NCBI GenBank assembly: GCA_001632435.1
Contig: KV423996.1
Span: forward strand, 1 to 64,000
Length of the DNA: 64,000 nucleotides
DNA from: Calocera cornea HHB12733
Lineage: Eukaryota > Basidiomycota > Dacrymycetes > Dacrymycetales > Dacrymycetaceae
Direction of reading: 5' to 3'
Position numbers and translations under genes: made by a program. Under the pieces are notes generated by a model, which did not search any database, was not told where the DNA came from, and saw only the letters and a list, made by a program, of their open reading frames with translations. Shown piece after piece: positions 33,176 through 44,946 of this stretch (its first letter is position 1; every line of letters starts with the position of its first letter).

Positions 33176-35934
33176 ATGATGTCGCAAGGGAAACAATTAC
33201 GGTGCACCTTCTGCGCTGCAAGGTGAGTGCATTGTAATTTCATATGTCAACTCAGATTTAGTTACTGACGACTGAAACAGGCGACTTTTATGCGATAGGC
33301 TCCGGCCTGTCTGTACGCGCTGCAACCAAGAAGAGCGTAACGTGAGATTGAGCCATGTTGCTCTCTGTATCGCTCACCAATAAGCTCTATATGAAGTGCT
33401 CGTATACCTGGGACCTGGAGGAGGACATACTTGCCCCTTTCCCAATCGGCGCTAATTTGAACGATTACATTGCACTGGACCCACAAGCGCGTCCGGAGGG
33501 AAGAGGGGCATTTGGACAGGTGTACAAAACGACGACGATAAGTGGTCAGCTTGTCGCTGTCAAAGTTCTCTTTGAGAGACAGATCTGGGTGCCGTTGCGA
33601 GCTCTTGAGGTTTGGTTCCAGTGCCTCAGTCATGTCCTCCATTCACAGTACCTTATCAACTGGCAGTCCGAGTTGAACCACCCCAACATCGTCCCGTTCT
33701 TGGGTGTTGCCAACTACCGGAAGATTTGCCCTGGCGCCACTCCCCAGCTTTGTCTCATCTCGCCGTGGATGGCAATGGGAAATATTATGGACCTGGTTCG
33801 GCAGAAGCCCACCATGCCGAGGCTTCCACTGGTGCGTTATAGCTCCATACAGGCGAGGACCCGGCTGAGCTACTTTCGTAGCTGAGGGACTTGACGAGGG
33901 GCCTGGATTATCTTCACACTCATCAACCTTTCCCAATTGTTCATGGAGACATTCGTGGAGTAGGCGACAAGACCACCTCACACATTCTGGCACTGACACC
34001 TTGCAGTGCAATGTACTTATTGATTTACGTGGAACTGGCGATGAAGCAGTTATTTGGGCGCGCCTAACCGACTTCGGCTTGGCACACGTGGCCGAGTCTC
34101 TGGAAGAAGGTGTGGCAAGCACGAGCACGACCGGCGTCGGAAACGCACGGTGGATGGCTTTCGAGCGAATATCACCGGAAAAATATGGCATTCCCAGCGC
34201 CAAAGAAGCCAAGACAGAAAAAAGTGACATCTTTGAGCTGATGCGAACGTTTTATGAGGTGGCTGTTTTCACAAATTTTGATCGTCTGATGCTGATCCAC
34301 TCACCCAAAGGTTCTGACTGGTCATGTGCCATTCTACGATCTGACAGAATACTCCGTGATTCACTCCCTACACGAGGGAAAGAATCCAACGCGACCCAAG
34401 TCTGGAGCCGCCGAATTGGACGAGGATATGTGGCACTTAATGCAGCAGGCTTGGTCTGAAAGCCGAAGCTCACGTCCCCCGCTCTCCAAAATATTGGACT
34501 ACTTTGACATTATTGTCTACTTTTGACGACTGGTAAGAAGACCCAGGCTCATGTGTAGATATTTGTACTTACAACACATAGGAACGCGAAGGTAAAATCA
34601 CGTTGTCCATATCCGAACGGGCTATGATTGGTCGCACGGCGGCGCCAGCATCCCAGCTGCCGGGGTCGCTTCCCCGAGTGCTTCATGTGGACGGAATTAG
34701 CAGGAGTCTCACACCAGAGCTCCAAATTGAGGCGGCTACCAACTTCTTCCGATTGTCCGGCAGTATGCTCCTCCCTATTGGAGAGTTGTCATTGCGCCTT
34801 CTCGCCTATCAGCTCTTACCCAACTCGTCATCTCCCCCACTGGAGCCATCCTTTCAGATCAGTGCGACGTTCTACAATTCCCTGATGGCAAATGCCCTCG
34901 CCTTCCTGGGTCCAAATGCAGGCATCGCCGAAGGGATTGCTCGGAGCTTTGCTATTGCTGCCCAAGACATTGGCGCTCTTTTCACAAACACCAGCCTTGG
35001 CAATATCCTTGGACTGGGTCTTCTAGGAGAGTGGCATGCCAGACAGGACGAGCTCGAGGCCGGCTGGCAGTATGCCGGCATGTCAGCACGAATGATGCAG
35101 TCACTTGGACTGCACCTGGATTTCAGAAGAAACGACCTCGATCTCTCCTGGCGAGACCTCTCATCTGGCCAGAAGAAACTGAGACTGGACGTCTATTGGA
35201 TCACCTACATTCAGGACAAGCTGTGGTCCTTGTGGATGGGAAGGTCCGCTGCGGTGCATGACAATGAACGAGTGCCACTGCCGGAAGTGGAGAGGGAGAC
35301 GGACGAGCCGAGACTTGTTTTCCGCGCATATTGCCAACTTATGCGCGTGGCGGGCAAGATCTTGCCTACGGAAGACCCCACAGAACAGGGGCAGGGGAAA
35401 GCTGTCCTCGACGCGCATCAGCTCGCCCTGAACTCGTGGCTCAGCAATCAGCCATACCGGTTGAAACCGACGACGCATACCATGAAAACGGCCTCCCCAG
35501 CGATGAAGCATCTCCACTTGGTCTATCACTGGCTCAGAATCCTCCTCAATCGGCCCTTCTATAGGCAAGCCGAGCACCCCCTCGCGCAAGAGTCCGCGAT
35601 TATGCGCACAGACATAAGTCTGCGCGCTACGATGGATCTGCTCGCACCATGGGATCGCAAGGCTGATCACGGCGCACCAGGAAATCTCAGCCACATACCC
35701 GTCCCACTCCCGCTGACTCCTCAGCTGGCTCAAATGGTTCTGACAGCTGGCATCACTTGGATTCACTCCGCCGTCACTTGGAGTACGCATAGCCGGGAGC
35801 GGAAGAATGAGGGCGTCCACAACGCGGGGGTCTGCCTCCGTATCCTCCAAGAAGGTGGCCAGCGCAGCTTCTCCGCTATGCTTCACCGGCTGCTTGTGAT
35901 GTTGTCATGGCAAAGCGGTACTTCCATTGTATAG
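33176..35934 (+). CDS. ZPK7: Zn2Cys6 - kinase - Fungal_trans transcription-factor domain
   Basis: Exons 33176-33222, 33281-33341 and 33397 on give LRCTFCAA, RRLLCDRLRPVCTRCNQEERN and CSYTWDLEED, an exact C-x2-C-x6-C-x6-C-x2-C-x6-C cluster. The kinase has GRGAFGQVYK, VAVKVLFER, IVHGDIRG/CNVLIDL and RLTDFGLAHV. The alphaC exon is shorter than in ZPK8 and lacks the REAW Glu. From 34582 the sequence EREGKITLSISERAM leads into a Fungal_trans (middle homology) domain: EWHARQDELEAGWQYAGMSA, RMMQSLGLHLDF, LRLDVYWITYIQDKLWSLWM, RVPLPEV. At 34524-34526 the frame has TGA where ZPK10 has a sense codon, just before the donor; splicing at 34514 would avoid it. So this is a transcription factor with a kinase between its two usual domains, or a recent split. 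Confidence 0.78.
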
Positions 35935-36692
35935 ATAGGGATATGGGGGTTTGGATTAGAATGTACAATGCAGCGAACGGCCATTGGTGTAACGGTTTCT
36001 GCACGCGAGAATCAGACATGCCGCGAAGGAGGGAATCCGTATAAGCGCACCTGTCAACAATGTAGTATCCCGGAACAGTAGTCGCACCCCATCTTCCAGG
36101 TATCCACGGTAACAGTTCTCTCACAACGCGTATGCGGCCGTCGCGCTCAGCACGCTCCATCCCATCCCATTATATCCCAGCGCTCATGCCTGCGGTCCAC
36201 GGCGGAATCATGAGATAGTCCGGCATTACAAATCATTGAAAAAGTATGTTCGGCAGGTGTATACTGGATCGATAGTATCGTCAAAGGCCAGACCGACCAC
36301 ATTTCGTGCCGTACGCCAGCTGATGGTGAAGGGTTGGCGGAGGAGGGGCAAGTGCTTCCAAACGCCACTTTGAGCAGCCAGACGCACGTCCAGGAGGCGC
36401 GGCTCCGGCGCATCAGTCCCCTTGCTGCCGGACAATCACGTCGGACAGATCGTGGCACCGTCTCTGCGCCTTACAGCTGATTCTCTGGCTGTGCTGCTTT
36501 CCTACGAATCTAGACCCGATAACTACATATGCTGTACACCCGGACATACGCGACAATGCCTGATGACGTAGACGAGTGCACCGGGATTGCGCCTGCCTCT
36601 CCGCGGGAAATCCACTCGCATTGGCGAAAATCAGGACCCGTTCCAGGCTACATGGGCGTCTAAATCACGATATCGCTTTTTCTTCATGAACC
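35935..36692. other. Intergenic, 0.75 kb
   Basis: No gene supported. Promoter of ZPK8 at the right. Confidence 0.4.
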
Positions 36693-39414
36693 ATGACAAA
36701 CTCCGAGGCGCCTGGCTGTATATACTGCGCAGCACGGTACAGCGTAGTCCGCAATCCCCTCGATTGAGTGCGATCTGATTTTGGAGACAGGCAACTGCGA
36801 TGCGATGCTCGACCGCCAGAATGCAGCCGATGCAAGCAGGAGTGCCGTAAAGTAAGCTTCAATCATCTGCACAGCCGTCCATTAACGCAGTGACTACTTG
36901 TTCAGTGCTCGTACAGCTGGGTGCTCGGAGACGACATATTTGCTCTATTCCAACGAAGCGCTAATCAGAACAAGCAAGTCGTGCTCCATCCGCATGCGCG
37001 TCCAGAGGGCAAAGGTGGGTTTGGGCAGGTATACAAAGCATTATCAAAGAACGGCCAATACGTGGCTGTGAAGGTCCTTTTCGAGCGAGATGCACAGTTA
37101 CCATCGCGCGCTCTTGAGGTTGGTCTGTCGATCTTCAGCGACATGCGCTTGCTCATCATGAGAGCAGTTGGCGGTCCGGGAAGCCTGGACCTGGTCTCAG
37201 TTGAACCATCGCAATATCGTCCCCTTCCTTGGCATTGCGAACTATGAGAAGATCTGCCATGGTGCTCGAGCTCAGTTGTGCTTGATTTCGCCGTGGATCA
37301 ATTTGGGCAATATCATGGATGTTGTGCGGGCTGGCCCCACCGCGCCACGGCTCCCTCTGGTACGTCGCGTCATTTTTTGTTCTACACAACATTGACATGA
37401 TGAATAGCTACGCGATCTAACAGAAGGGCTCATGTATCTTCACACTCATAAGCCGTCTCCCATCGTGCACGGCGATATCCGCGGCGTGCGTGCATATCGA
37501 ACAGACAACGCTGGTCCTCTAACGCCTGATTTAGGGCAATGTCCTCATCGACGTCGTCGAAGGGCGGCGAGTCGCACGCCTAACCGATTTCGGCTTAGCC
37601 CATGTGGTGGAATCTGTTGAGGAGCAACGCACAAATAGCACCACCATGATGCGCGCTGGCAATGCGCGATGGCTAGCGTTCGAGCGAATGATGCCTGAGA
37701 AGTACAACTTGTCGAATCCTCGAGATGCCAAGTCCCCGAAGAGCGACATCTTTGAGCTCATGCGTACATTTTATGAGGTGTGGATAATCGCCTCTCTACC
37801 GTTTCTCCTTCTTAAGGCTTTGAAGGTGCTCATCGGACAAGCGCCATTCCATGGTTTGAATGACTTTGCCGCCATTGCTGCTGTTCAGGAGAAACAGAAC
37901 CCTGAACGGCCGGGGGAAGACCTCGCACCCGAGCTCGACGCAGAGATGTGGCGATTGATGGAGCAAGCCTGGTCCGTGAAGCGAAACGCCCGCCCGCGGC
38001 TTTCCGAAATATTGGATTATTTTGATTCTCGATCAGACATCCGAAAGATGGTCAGTCATACGTATCCACTCTCTTGCCAACGCTTCTGACCACAAGGTAG
38101 GATGTTGAGCGTGAAATGAATCTACAACTGTTTCAACGTGTTATGGATACTCCGGCAATGAAGCGTCGACTATTTCAACATTGGCAGCAAAATCGTCTCT
38201 GGAAGATTGCTATGACCTTGTCGTATCAAGACTATGCGGAAGAGGCCGCTGCATGGGAGCTTCTGTCGCGTGTCCCGCCCTCGCAGTGGGAAAGTTTAAC
38301 CCTGACAACCAACTATGCGGCCGCGATGTCACGAGTTTGGCTCCTGCTGGTGATGGGGACTCCACCTCACATGGCCCGAAAACTGCGTCGTCTTCATCTC
38401 TGCGTGGGCACTTGGGAGAACGCCTGGATCGGCTCTGGTGATGCAGCAGATGACTCGGATTCAAAGACAATACCTCCGCTTCTCGCCTCCACGATACAAG
38501 ACTTTGCTCCTCGCGTCGAAATTCTTCACCTCCTGAACACACCTGTTCGGTGGACGAATTTGGTTGAATGGCCATTATGGGAGCTGAGGCTCGATCACGA
38601 TCGCCAAGTGCCCGAAGCGGTTCCGACCATTCGGCAATGGATCGATCTGTCTCGCACATCGCCAAGGCTGGAGCTCCTGTTCATTGATGGGCAACCCTTC
38701 ATGGAGGACCATCAGACGGAGCTACAAGTAAAGAGCAAGCCGAACTTGTTCCGCTCACTGAAGATGTTATCCTTGTCATCAATGTCGGAAGAAGCCGCGC
38801 TCCAATTCCTCCGTGGCTTGAAGACTCCCGCCCTTCAATGCCTTATCCTCGCCTGCCGACTCTCGCGAACATCTCGACCGCTCTCCCAACAGATAGGAGG
38901 CGATCAATACGCTGCTAGGCTCACGTTGGGGAATACCGTGGCTCGATTCCGCCGGTTACACCCGTGGACGTCCAAGTTGACAATGTTGTCGCTAAAAGAG
39001 CCGGCCGCCGCCATCTCGGGCATTCTCTCTCTCCTCGAGGTACTTCCGTCTCTTGAAGTGCTAGACGCGTCGATCGTGCACTTTGAGGACTTCAAACAGG
39101 ACCCGAGCCAAACGTACTCGCCGCGCCTATCTGTGCTCCGAACTCGAAACACAAAGCTCGCCTGGCGGCTCGACGCGTGGACACAACGACAGTTCATCGA
39201 GATCTCGAAAGGACTGGAAGCGGTATTAGAGCTGCAACTTCCTGCAGTAACGATCTTGAAGGCATACCGGGACTATCTACCGGACTCGGACAGGGCTCTT
39301 TACTATGTTGCGCAACCCAGTCCTGACGGGAATGTCAGGCACAGACGATACTCCAACCCCTTGTCTCCACCAATACTGTTTGAGCCCTTGGGGCATGATC
39401 TCTTCAGCTGGTAG
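36693..39414 (+). CDS. ZPK8: Zn2Cys6 - kinase - LRR protein
   Basis: Exons 36693-36736, 36791-36851 and 36906 on encode PGCIYCAAR, QLRCDARPPECSRCKQECRK and CSYSWVLGDD: C-x2-C-x6-C-x6-C-x2-C-x6-C. The kinase is complete: GKGGFGQVYKALSKNGQ, VAVKVLFER, LAVREAWTWSQLNHRNIVPF, IVHGDIRG/GNVLIDV, RLTDFGLAHV, AEMWRLMEQAW. The usual Lys of HRDLK is Arg. A linker (DSRSDIRKM then DVEREMNLQLFQ) leads into about 430 residues of F-box-type LRR (VEILHLLNTPVRWTNLVEWP, LSRTSPRLELLFI, LPSLEVLDASIVHF). I see no frameshift. This is the cleanest intact member, together with ZPK10. A nuclear DNA-binding kinase with a protein-binding tail is inferred. Confidence 0.85.
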
Positions 39415-39625
39415 AGCAAGGCGACGGGTGTGCATGATGAAGCGTAACTTAGAGTATTGTAGAGCAGCACGTGTGTACGGTGCGGGCATGGGGCCCCGCG
39501 GGGGCCGCAAAATCGCAAATGATAATGATACATATAGAGATAAGGTACAGCATGACATTCGACCGAGTGCATAGATCGAGTCAAAATATCAGACGAGCAC
39601 AATCAAACAATAACAATCGCAGAGC

Positions 39626-40654
39626 TCAGCGTATCACATCCAATTCCCGCGCCTGCACCAGCTCGCCCACCAGCCTCTTCGCGACACTCTCGAGTGTCTC
39701 CATTCTGTCCCTCCCGATCTCCACCAGCACCTGACGCTTCCTCCCTCCCAGAGTGCGCACAAGCCCTACCTTCCTCTGCGAGAAGCTGACGCTTAGCTGG
39801 CGGAAAGGGATCCTATCGCCGCTCGAGTAGGTCGTCCCTACACTGATCACCCCTGCTCTCAGCGCGTACTTCCGGACCAGGTCCTCCGTCCGCGCGCGCG
39901 GCTGCATCAGCTCGAACAGATCCTTCACACCCTCGTGCCCGGCTTCGAGGTGCAGCTCCGACTCGTCCCGGAGCACGTTCTGCCGTACTTGAAAGGCGAT
40001 GAACATGTCGAGCACTGCCGTCTCGCGCTGTGCGTCCTCGGCGAGAGAGGGGGTGGATGGGCCGGCTGTGGAGGAGTAGGCTGCTGCGTATACGGAGGCG
40101 GGGGAGGAGAGCGGGTAGGGGTTTGCTGAGTAGGGTGGGCGGATGTGCGAGACGTACGCTGGGAGGTATGCGGAGCGAAGCACGTGCATACATGCTGCCG
40201 ATTCCGACATCGTATCAGCATTGATCCCAGATATTAGGGATTAAAGGAACGCACCGGTGTACCAGTTGCTCGACACCAATCGCAGGCTAACTGCGAGCCA
40301 GTACAAGCCCCATCGGTATTCCTCCTCCGGCAGGTCGGGGTCCACTATGGTGTATATGATCTGGAGCAGCACATGCTGCGGGAGGTCGTTGATCGTCGTC
40401 TTATGCCGCAGAGTACTGAACGGTGGTGGTGGTCCGCGCACGGAGGTCGGGGTGGGGAGGTCGGTGGCATACGCAGCGTATGGATTGCTGCTTGTGGGCG
40501 AGTCCGTTGTCGATGCGATCTCCACCGTCGTTATGGGCGAGAGTGGAGGGGGGTTCGCCCCGCCTGGAGTGGGTAGAGGCCGCTGACCCGCCGCATGCCG
40601 CGTGTAAGGCGGCGGGGGCGGGATGGGCATCTTCACAGGTCCGTCGATGATCAT
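39626..40654 (-). CDS. F-box-like conserved fungal protein
   Basis: Exons 40654-40255 and 40194-39626 give 322 residues. A Pro-rich N-terminus (MPIPPPPPYTRHAAGQRPLP) precedes an F-box-like helix pair (INDLPQHVLLQIIYTIVDPD ... LVSSNWYTACMHVLRSAYLP). The rest is a conserved fungal region with ETAVLDMFIAFQVRQNVLRD, ESELHLE, KDLFELMQPRARTEDLVRKY and SVSFSQRKVGLV. I know homologues in many Agaricomycetes but no named function. F-box proteins usually present substrates to SCF ubiquitin ligases. It sits between two zinc-cluster kinase genes but its sequence is unrelated to their LRR tails. Confidence 0.75.
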
Positions 40655-41340
40655 GTTGCGCGTGGGTTCTTGAAGGACGGATATATGCACTAGCAGCAGT
40701 AGAAGATCGTGGATGACGAGACAAAGATGAGGTCCTCGGTGTGTGTTGTGAATGTGCTGCGCAGAAGCCGGATCGACGATGCACGCTGTCTCCTGCTCGG
40801 TGAACGATGGCCCGGTATAAAAAGGTGCGTGGGTGCGCAGTGATGGGCGGCTGATAGCGGGTCGGACGTCGGCGTACACGAGGATGGGGAGGTGACCCCT
40901 GCGCAGGGCGGTGCATGCGCCACCTGGTGTGGGGTAGCTCGGCGCCAAGCGAGAGGATTTTGGCTCCGCAATTTCACGACATGCCGCGAGATACGCCGGG
41001 CACGCATCCATGGCCCGGCAGACCTGCAGATATATATTCCTGTTTGTGTTCGTGTTCGACAAGCACGTATTCTTGCAACAAATCATCAAAGACACGTTAC
41101 AGTTGATTGACTGCTACTATGTCGATGTCGACCCGTCCATCCAAACTTTCGTACCCCGCTTTCTCCGGCCGTTCACGATTTACTGTACCGTGTTCCGAAG
41201 CATCGCAACAAGAAGCGTCATGTTTCTTGACGGGGTCTTGTCGAGAAGTCCTGTACATGCAAGAAAACATACGGTGAGTAGGGACACGACACGACAACTT
41301 GCGAGGAAACCTCTGGTTTCTTACTTGTATTACCCAGGCT
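40655..41340. other. Intergenic, F-box gene upstream and ZPK9 3' end
   Basis: No gene supported. The long minus-strand frame continuing past 40654 is open but looks non-coding. Confidence 0.35.
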
Positions 41341-44000
41341 TCATGACTGTCTCGGTTTCACCAGCCTGTCCAGTTCCTTTGCCGTGAATATACCCCAGTC
41401 AGGCTCTAGGTCCTCCTTCTTCGGCTGGAAGCCCTTGCAAGGCTCGAACCATCCCAGCTCAAAATCCACATCCCAGAAAGCAGCGTCTACGAAGGGGGGT
41501 TTCCATATGTCGAGGGCAAAGTTTTTCCTTAGAAGAAGTCTCTGTATAGGCGGAAATCCTGCAGAGCGGCGCTGCTGGACGGAAGGCGAGGATGTCTTGG
41601 CCATTGGAAGTCCACTCGACCCGCAGTATCTTCAAGCTGGGAAGCAAGGTCAACTGCGCAGCCGCCAGCTCGATCGCGGGCACACGGTAGCATCGGAGAA
41701 CCTCAAGGGAGGAGGACAGTGTTTGCAGCAGGCCCACGGGATTGTCCTCCCAAGAGAAGCTGTCAAGGATCAGCATCTTGAGTCCGGGCCAGTAGTCTCC
41801 AGTCAACGAGTACAATGGATCGAGTCCGTCCGGGTAGCTATCGCACGGGCCACAAATCTCCATCAGCTTTGCATCAGACAGGAGCGTCATGACGGCCAGT
41901 GCCATGGGGGTCGTCCAAATGTGGATATGAAGGACCTTCAAATTGGAGGGCTGCAATGAGACGTTTTGGAGCTGCCGCAGGGTGAGATCATTTGTGGCTT
42001 CTCTTCTCAAAGCTCGATAGGCAGGACTCCAGATCTCATACGCAGTCATCCTCCCAACTTCCTTCTCTTCTACGACAAGCCGCTCCAGATGGGGAGACCT
42101 GTCTAGTACCACACAGAGTTGAAGTAGCTGCTGAGAAGGCGATAAATCAGGTCGATCTGATGTTTCCAAGTAAAACTGAAGGTTCCGTAGACTCCATGCT
42201 AGCAGTCCATGGAAGTTACCGAAGATGTGATCAAGGACCAGCGTGTGCAGATTGGGAATATAGTTCAGGTACGATGATCCCAGGGGAACAACTCCACGAT
42301 CTACGTCCTCTCTTTCGTCCCTCAATTTCAAGTACCGCAACTACGGCATGGCGGTAAATATCGATTGAAGAGCCAGAGACTCTTCTGGAGCGCCGGAAAG
42401 TTGTATATAGGCAGTATCCACATCAAGCTCGAATAAACGAAGAACCTCCAGGGATCCCCGGGGCAAGTAGGACCAGTCTGAGACGTTCAGTCGAACGGCC
42501 AATGTACGTTGCTTGTTATATAACACCTTCCTCCATACGGTTTGCGAGACAGAAAAGGCGGCATCCCATAATCGGGCTTCGTCCTCCTTTTAAGCATGTT
42601 GAATATCCTACCTCGTTGCTCAGTTGAACCGCTCACCAGAAGCTCCTCCACCGCTATACTGTCCATAACCATTTGTTTGATGGTTTTCAGAGACGGTCTT
42701 TCGTGTCGATTTGGTGACCATGCTTGGAGCATCGCATTCCACGTGTCATCATCCAATCCACAACAATATCCGGATGGGCGGTCTGGATTTTGACCTTGTC
42801 CAGCCGATATTGCCGCGCCGATGTCCGATTTTCCCTGGAACGGAACCATGCCGGTCAAGATCTGAATTACAACAACATTATCAGCCTAGTAGACTGCGAC
42901 ACTAGATCCCATACCTGGAAGAAGGTGCGCATCATCTCAAAGATGTCACTATATGTCGACTTTGCTTCGGACTGTCGCAATCCACTCGCAGCAGGATCGA
43001 GCCGCTCAATGGCTAGCCATCTCGCATTGCCTTGGAAAGTGGCACTAGTAGTTGCCATGTGCTCCCAGTGCATGGTGTATTCCGCGAGTTGAGACAAGCC
43101 AAAGTCCGTCAGATATGCAGTTGGCCGGTTTTGCGTGACCCCCACGAGGACATTATTCTGGTAATATGGTGTTCAATACTGAAAAACAGTATGGACAGAA
43201 CATGACGTACCCCTTTGAGATCGCCGTGAACAATGGGTCCCATTTGATGAAGGTAGGACACCGCATCGATAATATCCATCAGCTGTACCTCATCAGCTGA
43301 CCAAGCACTACACACAACGAAGAGCGTACAAAGTACAGCCGGTCATGCGAGGGGTTATCTCCAATGAAGTCCATGACATTTCCGTCTTTCATCCATGGCG
43401 AAACCATGCACAGCTGCGGACGAGCCATAGGCCCGCATACCACAGAGTAATCGGCGATACCCAAGAGAGGAATGATATTCTTGTGGTCGAGACTATACCA
43501 GAGGACCGCCTCACGCAAGGAGAGCTGCGGAGACCATGAGATGTGAGCTGCTACAGACCAACATGAATCACTCAGCGAACCTCGACCTCTCGTGGTGCCA
43601 ACCACTTGTTCACATAGAACACCTTCACAGCAACGAGCAAGCCACCGTTCAACCGTGTTTGATAGATTGTAGCAAACCCGCCGATGTTGTTCTGCCGAGC
43701 ACTGATGTCGAGATTGAAGCGCCGTTCAAGTTGGCGTACGCCGGGAACATTTGAAATACCCCTGGTCCCACCGCCCACTCGTAGGAGCACTGAAGATATT
43801 GGTGAGCGTGCATCAGGCAGCCGAGACTAAACATGCCGGCCAGTTCTCAAGGGTACAGCGAGCACAGACGGGACGGGTACGATTACATGACAATCTCCTG
43901 CGAATACGTATCGAATGAGCCCGGCAGTTGGTGGTTACAAAGGGGACGCGCACCTTATACCACAAGGTAGGCACCCGGAGGTCACTGCCAGTTCGCTCAT
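41341..44000 (-). pseudogene. ZPK9: Zn2Cys6 - kinase - LRR gene with a decayed tail
   Basis: From ATG 44000 the exons give SGCLPCGIR, RLSCNRTRPVCARCTLENWP and, after a GC-AG intron, CSYEWAVGPGVF: C-x2-C-x6-C-x6-C-x2-C-x6-C. The kinase part is complete: GGFATIYQTRLNGGLLVAVK, SLREAVLWYSLDHKNIIPLL, IVHGDLKG/NNVLVGV, YLTDFGLSQL, DDTWNAMLQAW. The tail is damaged. The frame changes near 42520 (YGGR/LYNKQRTLAVRL), an in-frame TAG at 42343-42341 interrupts FTAMP*LRYLKLRDE (probably once CAG), and one extra base near 41560-41585 moves the last 70 residues (FPPIQRLLLRKNFALDIWK ...) to another frame. A truncated zinc-cluster kinase could still be made. Its LRR tail is copied in the chimera at 52.1 kb. 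Confidence 0.75.
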
Positions 44001-44946
44001 GGAAGCAGAGGGAATGACAAGAGAGACGTACACTGCTGCAGCCCAGATGAGAAAGCCGTTATATCGCGCAGCACAGCCTTGATGGATGAAGCCAGAATGT
44101 CCAAGTGGAATCAAACGGGCACAGGACTTCCATCGGATCCCAGCCCGGTGAAGATGCTATGCAGTATAAATGTGCTGTGCATTTGCATGTGGCCTGTACA
44201 TATGTCGCGTACATCAAAGAGCCCGAACGAGAGGGATACGATTGAGCGATGCACGACAGAACTTCCTTGGAATCAACAACAAAAGTTGGATCCAGGAACC
44301 GTAATCGGTGGCGGTGCCGTTGCCATGAACCATGACGTCACCCCTCTGGAACGCGTCTGCTTGTCGGGTCTGGTCCTCGATACTGCTTGCTATCGTATCG
44401 GCATCGTATAGGGCGCGTACGGCATACAGACCCATGGCATGTCTCCCTGTGCTAGAGTTCAGAGCGCCGTCGAGCTCAGACGCAACAATGCGATATAGTG
44501 GTGTAAGAGCCGTATTGCCGGCCATCTGCTAATTGCTTGCACGGCAGGCGCCTCGGTTACAGTTCAAACCACATGAAGGAACTCGTCCGACCAATGCCTG
44601 GCATAGATGTCTCACCGGGGTTGTGCAGGACAGACAGGACAGCCCTGAGGACCAGTATCCTAGTGGCGCCGTACCTACGCGGACCAATGATTCTCGTGCG
44701 CGGAGTGACGAATGGGCCACAGGGAGATACACATGATTTGTACGGATCTTCTTTATACGAACAGGGAAGAAACTTGAAACACAAACCAGAAGACGATTGT
44801 AGAGGGCATTGTACGGTGACGTGGAATACATTCCGGGAACCGATTTGGCCGTGAGGACATAAGGGCCGGCGAGTCCTAGCCCGGCACGTAGGTTTACGCC
44901 TGTAATAATAGGTGAGCAGGAGCGAGCGGGCATAGACTTTGCGTAC
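44001..44946. other. Decayed segment, first of three related copies
   Basis: Shares words with 47500-47900 and 51180-51550 (for example catgacgtcacccctctgga at 44331 against aatgacgtcac at 47842 and 51479; gatgaagccagaatg at 44085). No open gene. It looks like a ZPK-family relic duplicated together with P1/P2. Confidence 0.45.

Noticed and set aside
34603..35934. Fungal_trans domain as an independent gene
   Set aside because: It has no own zinc cluster and no good ATG context, and its first exon starts with the same ERE linker as ZPK8 in the right phase. Fusion with ZPK7 is the better reading, although the TGA at 34524 keeps the alternative open.
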